This document shows positions 15,298 to 18,704 of a DNA stretch of 18,704 nucleotides, in pieces. This DNA is from CAXBID01 sp963975495 (GTDB taxonomy: Bacteria; Bacteroidota; Bacteroidia; Flavobacteriales; Flavobacteriaceae), in NCBI GenBank assembly GCA_963975495.1, contig CAXBID010000050.1:1-18704 (forward strand), given 5' to 3'. The stretch's first letter is position 1, and each line of letters opens with the position of its first letter. The notes beneath the pieces are model-generated. The model worked only from the letters and a program-made list of their open reading frames with translations. It was not told the origin of the DNA and did no database searches. Position numbers and translations under genes: made by a program.

Positions 15298-15423
15298 AGT
15301 ACATGACAAAAATTGGTATTATGCTGGATTGTCAGTCTGAGCGCAGTCGAAGACATTGAAAATATCGTTTTCATAAGCATTTCGACTGCGCTCAATCTGA
15401 CATTTTTATTTTTGTCATGTACT
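15298..15423. mobile_element. MITE-like palindromic element with 16-bp perfect terminal repeats
   Basis: AGTACATGACAAAAAT (15298-15313) and its exact reverse complement (15408-15423) bound a 126-bp element. Inside, a second inverted repeat (15330-15351 against 15381-15402, 20 of 22 bases paired by eye) carries the flavobacterial repeat core GAGCGCAGTCGA. TAAAAACAT occurs on both sides (15286-15294 and 15423-15431) and may be a target duplication, although it is AT-rich. The whole would fold into a long hairpin. It separates divergent genes. Confidence 0.75.
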
Positions 15424-15478
15424 AAAAACATATAAAAGATTTCCTCCTTCGAGGAAATGAAAAAGAGAAACATTATTT

Positions 15479-15865
15479 ATGAAAAACAAAATAGAAGCCG
15501 TAAAAACATTTCATACCGCATTTAAAATCGGCCATAGAGAAACGCCAAAAGCAGATTTAGGATTAGCTAAAAATATGCTGCGATATAAATTGATGCGGGA
15601 AGAAAATGAAGAATATTTTGATGCCGCAAATAATAACGACTTGGTTGAGGTTGCTGATGCACTTGGCGATATGCTATATATTTTATGCGGCACTATTATA
15701 GAACACGGTATGCAACATAAAATAGAAGAGGTATTTAATGAAATACAACGCAGTAATATGAGTAAACTTGGAGAAGACGGACAACCTATTTATCGTGAAG
15801 ACGGAAAAGTATTAAAAGGCCCCAATTATTTTAAACCCAATATCCAATCTATTTTAGATAAATAG
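15479..15865 (+). CDS. MazG-like nucleoside triphosphate pyrophosphohydrolase
   Basis: This 128-residue, all-helical soluble protein carries the metal-binding signature of the all-alpha NTP-PPase superfamily: EENEE at 41-45, then EVADALGD at 57-64 (E57, D60, D64). Length and motif order fit the MazG/HisE-like group that cleaves NTPs or phosphoribosyl-ATP to the monophosphate and pyrophosphate, often for house-cleaning of non-canonical nucleotides. Absence of other his genes nearby argues against a HisE role. The C-terminal part (SKLGEDGQPIYREDGKVLKG, PNYFKP) is characteristic of the phage- and bacteria-encoded family that takes dNTP-like substrates. It is transcribed alone, convergent with the aminotransferase gene. 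Confidence 0.88.
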   Translation: MKNKIEAVKTFHTAFKIGHRETPKADLGLAKNMLRYKLMREENEEYFDAANNNDLVEVADALGDMLYILCGTIIEHGMQHKIEEVFNEIQRSNMSKLGEDGQPIYREDGKVLKGPNYFKPNIQSILDK

Positions 15866-15902
15866 AAAAGGTTCAAATTTTATAAAGCAACGTAACATAA
15901 GG

Positions 15903-16991
15903 TCACCCTTCCCCTCGGGAAGGGCCGGGGATGGGATACCGCCATCCAAAAGGGTCTTCAACTTTATTGGTTTGAATATCTGTAATACGTTTTTTCAAGA
16001 AACTTGCATAAGTCTCGTCTAATTCCGGTAAATCAAAATCCTCATCTTTATAGCCAAAACCTGAAATTGGAGATATTACAGCTGCAGTACCTGCGCCAAA
16101 CATTTCTTTTAGACTACCATTTTTTGCTGCCTCAACAACCTCGCTCACTGTTATTTTTCTAACTTCAACAGGAATATTTTCAGATTTAGCAAGTTCAATA
16201 ATACTTTTACGGGTAATTCCATCAAGAATTCTATCACTCGTTGGGCCTGTAATTAAAGTGTCATTAATACGAACAAAGATATTCATCGCACCAGCTTCCT
16301 CAATATATTCATGGGTGTTATCATCCGTCCAAATAACTTGTTGGTAGCCTTTTTCTATAGCTAACTGTGTTGGGTAAAACTGTCCCGCATAATTACCGCC
16401 AGCTTTAGCAAAACCAACACCGCCATTGGCAGAACGTGAGTATTTTTCCTCAATTAAAACACGAACTTTTCCAGAGAAATAAGAACCCGATGGTGCTGTG
16501 CAAATTATAAACTTGTAAGCATCAGCAGGTGACGCATGAAACCCGTTTCCTGAAGCAAAAACAAAAGGTCTGATGTATAAGGAACTTCCGTCTTTTTTAG
16601 GAATCCATTCACTATCTAATTCCAAAAGTGTTTTTAAACCGTCAATAAAATAGTTTTCAGGTAATTCAGGAATAGCCAATCGTTTTGAAGAAATATTTAA
16701 ACGCTTAAAATTATCTAACGGACGAAATAACCAGACATTTTCATCTTCATCTTTATACGCTTTCATACCTTCAAAAACAGATTGTCCGTAATGAAAAATC
16801 TTAGCAGAAGGATCTAAAGTAATGGGACCGTAAGGCACAATTTTTGGCTCTTGCCATTTACCATCCTTAAAATCGCATTCTAACATGTGATCTGAAAAAA
16901 CGTGTCCAAATTTCAAATTATCAAAATCTACATCATTTATTTTAGTAGTTTTTGTTTTTATAATCTCTATATTATTGATTATAGCATTCAT
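15903..16991 (-). CDS. ilvE: Branched-chain amino-acid aminotransferase
   Basis: This 362-residue fold type IV PLP enzyme transfers the amino group between glutamate and the 2-oxo acids of Leu, Ile and Val. The PLP lysine is probably Lys196 in FAKAGGNYAGQF, followed by EEAGAMNIFV and ITRKSIIELA, which are standard BCAT motifs. YGQSVFEGMKAY and SLYIRPFVFA mark the substrate side. ATG 16991 is chosen: the in-frame ATG at 17015 overlaps the -7 box (17013-17020) and would be untranscribed. The extreme C-terminus is odd. After PFGWRY the protein ends PIPGPSRGEG, encoded by an inserted-looking repeat (15903-15937), whereas relatives normally stop a residue or two after WRY (recalled). Activity is probably unaffected. 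Confidence 0.95.
   Translation of the reverse strand: MNAIINNIEIIKTKTTKINDVDFDNLKFGHVFSDHMLECDFKDGKWQEPKIVPYGPITLDPSAKIFHYGQSVFEGMKAYKDEDENVWLFRPLDNFKRLNISSKRLAIPELPENYFIDGLKTLLELDSEWIPKKDGSSLYIRPFVFASGNGFHASPADAYKFIICTAPSGSYFSGKVRVLIEEKYSRSANGGVGFAKAGGNYAGQFYPTQLAIEKGYQQVIWTDDNTHEYIEEAGAMNIFVRINDTLITGPTSDRILDGITRKSIIELAKSENIPVEVRKITVSEVVEAAKNGSLKEMFGAGTAAVISPISGFGYKDEDFDLPELDETYASFLKKRITDIQTNKVEDPFGWRYPIPGPSRGEG
15904..15937. repeat. GC-rich palindromic repeat forming the ilvE 3' end
   Basis: CCCTTCCC-CTC-GGGAAGGG (15906-15924) is a perfect 8-bp stem with a 3-nt loop, followed by GCCGGGGATGGG. I recall the combination of this stem with GGCCGGGGATGGG as a common intergenic repeat in Flavobacteriia. 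It provides the last codons and stop of ilvE. Lying between convergent genes, it could also serve as a bidirectional terminator. Confidence 0.65.
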
Positions 16992-17012
16992 AAGTCTCGT
17001 TATTTTACAATA

Positions 17013-17053
17013 CAAATTTAAATAAAAACGTTTTTAAAAAAGAGGTATATTTA
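17013..17053. promoter_or_regulatory. Divergent promoters of ilvE and the DUF4920 gene
   Basis: On the minus strand TAAATTTG (17020-17013) is a perfect TAnnTTTG -7 box for ilvE, putting transcription start about 15 nt before ATG 16991. On the plus strand TATATTTA (17046-17053) is a near match serving the gene at 17086. A self-complementary AAAAACGTTTTT (17025-17036) lies between them. The CCCAGTACTGGG palindrome is absent. Confidence 0.5.
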
Positions 17054-17085
17054 CATAAATCGTTTTAAATTCAAATATTAACATC

Positions 17086-17589
17086 ATGAAGCCGATTAGC
17101 TTATTAATTATCTGTGTTTTAGTGTTAAATTCTTGTAAAAAGAAAAGTGAAGAATTTGAAAAAGTGATTGAAAAAGTAGAACAAATTGAATATGCCTCAT
17201 TTGGAAAAGAAATAATACCTGATGATGCTGTGGCATCAAACTCTATGGCGAACCATTATAAAACCATGAATGTTGGCGATAGTATTAACTCTAAAATGAT
17301 TGCCAAAGTGAAGGACGTTTGTCAAGAAAAAGGGTGTTGGATGACATTAAATCTTGAGGATGGAAATGAGGTAATGGTTAAGTTTAAAGATTATGGTTTT
17401 TTTGTACCTAAAGATATAGCTGGTAAAGCCGTTATAGTAAATGGAACAGCTTTTGTAAATGAAGTTTCGGTTGATGAACAACGTCATTACGCAGAAGACG
17501 CAGGAAAAACAAAAGAAGAAATAGCACAAATTACCGAGCCTAAAAAAACGTATTCGTTTGAAGCTGATGGTGTTTTAGTAGCCCAATAA
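17086..17589 (+). CDS. DUF4920 family lipoprotein
   Basis: The protein has 167 residues. A lipoprotein signal peptide ends at VLNSC (Cys17), followed by a Lys-rich linker and a short helix (EEFEKVIEKVEQIEY). The domain from about 37 to 160 has the family hallmark CQEKGCWMTLNL with two Cys three residues apart on either side of KG. VMVKFKDYGFFVPKDIAGK and RHYAEDAGKTKEEI follow, as in DUF4920. The two Cys suggest metal binding or redox activity, but the function is not established. It probably sits in the outer or inner membrane facing the periplasm and is transcribed divergently from ilvE. Confidence 0.9.
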   Translation: MKPISLLIICVLVLNSCKKKSEEFEKVIEKVEQIEYASFGKEIIPDDAVASNSMANHYKTMNVGDSINSKMIAKVKDVCQEKGCWMTLNLEDGNEVMVKFKDYGFFVPKDIAGKAVIVNGTAFVNEVSVDEQRHYAEDAGKTKEEIAQITEPKKTYSFEADGVLVAQ

Positions 17590-17640
17590 AACAAATGTAT
17601 TCGTTTTGAAATTTGGAATTTATCTTTTTTAAACTTTTAG

Positions 17641-17730
17641 GGCGTTACCACAATCCCGATAGCTATCGGGAGGGCTATCCGTTCCAAGTCCTCGTGCCTG
17701 CGGACTTTCCACTACTATCCCTAACGCGGG
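17641..17730 (+). repeat. Structured intergenic repeat (GGCGTTACC ... CCCTAACGC)
   Basis: GCGTTA (17642-17647) pairs with TAACGC (17722-17727) as an outer stem. Inside are a 16-bp perfect palindrome CCCGATAGCTATCGGG (17655-17670) and a hairpin AAGTCC/GGACTT (17686-17691 and 17702-17707). I recall this GGGCGTTACC...CCCTAACGC layout as a recurring intergenic repeat of Bacteroidota. It may be a mobile palindromic unit or a transcribed structured RNA. The remaining 17731-17819 shows no gene. Confidence 0.6.
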
Positions 17731-17819
17731 TTAATCAGCAGTTTGCAGTAATACAGCCAGCAATCACCAAGAGTATTTAAAAAGCATTAAAAGAAAATAA
17801 TCAAAAGGAAAACAATAAT

Positions 17820-18527
17820 TTGCAACGCGAGATAGTAATTACAGGAGATGGGTCAACTACCATTCACTTACCAGAATGGGATGAACAATACCATTCCAAA
17901 CACGGCGCCATACAAGAAGCATACCATGTGTTTATAAAACATGGATTGTATCATTTTATTTCAAAGTTAAAAAATGACCGTAATGTCACTTCGAGCGCAG
18001 TCGAGAAGTCTCAGAATATCTCGGTTTTAGAAATAGGTTTCGGCACAGGTTTAAACGCTTTCATCACTTTATTAGAAACTGAAAAATTAAACATCAATAT
18101 TGATTATGTTGGTATTGAAGGCTATCCGGTTTTAATGGATGAAATCAATCAACTTAATTATACTAAAGAATTAAAGTCCGAAAATAATGATGCTTTATTT
18201 CAAAAATTACATACCGTTTCTTGGGAAGAGGAATATATGATTACTTCAAACTTTTCATTAAAAAAACAACAAAAATTATTTCATCAAATTGAAGATGAAA
18301 ATAAATACAACATAATCTATTTTGATGCATTCGGTGCACGTGTGCAACCTGAATTATGGACGGAAGCTATTTTTAAAAAAATGTTTAATGCTTTAAAAGA
18401 AGAAGGTGTTTTAGTAACCTATTCAGCAAAAGGGAGTGTACGTAGAGCCATGCAAGACGTAGGTTTTGCTGTAGAAAGATTACCTGGGCCTCCGGGAAAA
18501 CGTGAAATGCTTCGCGCCACAAAATAG
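17820..18527 (+). CDS. mnmD: tRNA mnm5s2U34 methyltransferase, MnmD type
   Basis: The protein has 235 residues. It corresponds to the methyltransferase half of E. coli MnmC, without the FAD oxidase half, as is usual in Bacteroidota. It uses SAM to methylate 5-aminomethyl-2-thiouridine at tRNA wobble position 34. Motifs: GDGSTTIHLPEWDEQYHSKH GAIQEA at the N-terminus, SAM loop LEIGFGTGLNAF (about residues 70-81), acidic VGIEGYP, catalytic-region YFDAFGARVQPELW, and LVTYSAKGSVRRAM near the end. The start is TTG at 17820, supported by MQREIVITGDGS matching the family start. A palindromic repeat (17985-18012) is inserted in frame just before the SAM loop, adding residues such as VTSSAVEKS. A frame-preserving insertion in a surface loop is likely tolerated. 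Confidence 0.9.
   Translation: MQREIVITGDGSTTIHLPEWDEQYHSKHGAIQEAYHVFIKHGLYHFISKLKNDRNVTSSAVEKSQNISVLEIGFGTGLNAFITLLETEKLNINIDYVGIEGYPVLMDEINQLNYTKELKSENNDALFQKLHTVSWEEEYMITSNFSLKKQQKLFHQIEDENKYNIIYFDAFGARVQPELWTEAIFKKMFNALKEEGVLVTYSAKGSVRRAMQDVGFAVERLPGPPGKREMLRATK
17985..18012 (+). repeat. Palindromic repeat fragment inside mnmD
   Basis: GTCACTTCGAGCGCAGTCGA and then GAAGTCTC shares the 12-bp core GAGCGCAGTCGA (17993-18004) with both arms of the element at 15298-15423. It is read in frame within mnmD as VTSSAVEKS. Confidence 0.7.
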
Positions 18528-18591
18528 TTTACAGTCTCAGTTTACAGTCTCAGTATGCAGTCTCAGTTTGCAGTTGCAGTTTACAGTTGGT
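18528..18591 (+). repeat. 13-bp tandem repeat directly after mnmD
   Basis: About 4.8 copies of TTTACAGTCTCAG start on the base after the mnmD stop codon (units at 18528, 18541, 18554, 18567 and 18580). The first two are identical and later ones vary (TATGCAG..., TTTGCAGTTGCAG). No coding or hairpin function is evident. Confidence 0.8.
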
Positions 18592-18650
18592 TTTATATTT
18601 GTTGAAAACTTTGTGTCTTTGCATCTTCGTTATTAAAAAAAAATTTTAGT

Positions 18651-18704
18651 TTCTAACTTCTAACTTCTAACTTCTAACTTCTAACTTCTAACTTCTAACT
18701 TCTA
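18651..18704 (+). repeat. 7-bp tandem repeat (TTCTAAC)n running off the window
   Basis: At least 7.7 perfect copies of TTCTAAC run to the window edge, so the true length is unknown. Perfect short-unit arrays like this are prone to slippage and could vary in copy number between strains. No gene lies in 18592-18650. Confidence 0.85.

Noticed and set aside
15282..15473. Open frame of 63 codons on the minus strand
   Set aside because: It consists almost entirely of the palindromic element at 15298-15423 and has no protein-like composition.
18528..18704. Tandem repeats as a CRISPR array
   Set aside because: Units of 13 and 7 bp are contiguous with no spacers and no cas genes are present.

Overview
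The window looks like a chromosomal segment of a Flavobacteriaceae member (phylum Bacteroidota). The DNA is AT-rich. Start codons lack Shine-Dalgarno sequences, and promoters fit the TAnnTTTG -7 type. Several secreted proteins end in a type IX secretion (T9SS) type A sorting domain (PNP motif early, IIK near the end). A TPR sensor kinase and the short palindromic repeats are also typical of this group.

Region 1 (1-8622, all minus strand) is a block of secreted or surface proteins: a partial parallel beta-helix protein, a giant four-module LRR/Ig-like T9SS protein, a seven-repeat propeller-like T9SS protein, and a two-gene pair of small exported proteins. Region 2 (8623-14997, all minus strand) is regulatory: a PAS-LuxR regulator, an alpha/beta hydrolase and a second PAS-LuxR regulator as one likely operon; an exported protein of unknown function; and an overlapping lipoprotein, TPR histidine kinase and NarL-type response regulator operon. 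Region 3 (15000-18704) is housekeeping: a small membrane protein, a MazG-like pyrophosphohydrolase, a branched-chain aminotransferase, a DUF4920 lipoprotein and MnmD tRNA methyltransferase. Several flavobacterial palindromic repeats are scattered through it.

The main discovery is a local regulon. Six promoters carry the same palindrome (core CCC-AnTAnT-GGG, best form ATCCCCAGTACTGGGGAT). In all six it lies exactly 25 bp upstream of a TAnnTTTG-like -7 box, which would centre it near -42, the classic class II activator position. Five drive the exported or surface genes and the sixth drives the lipoprotein-kinase-regulator operon. The natural hypothesis is that a LuxR/NarL-type protein encoded in region 2 activates the surface genes and its own operon.

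The promoters have a visible history. One was copied together with the first codons of the LRR gene and now heads a frameshifted stub of a propeller paralogue, followed by a different gene. Another has a 174-bp MITE-like element with an 11-bp target duplication inside its leader; removing it restores the leader length of the sister promoters. Two palindromic repeats have entered or extended coding sequences in frame (mnmD and ilvE).
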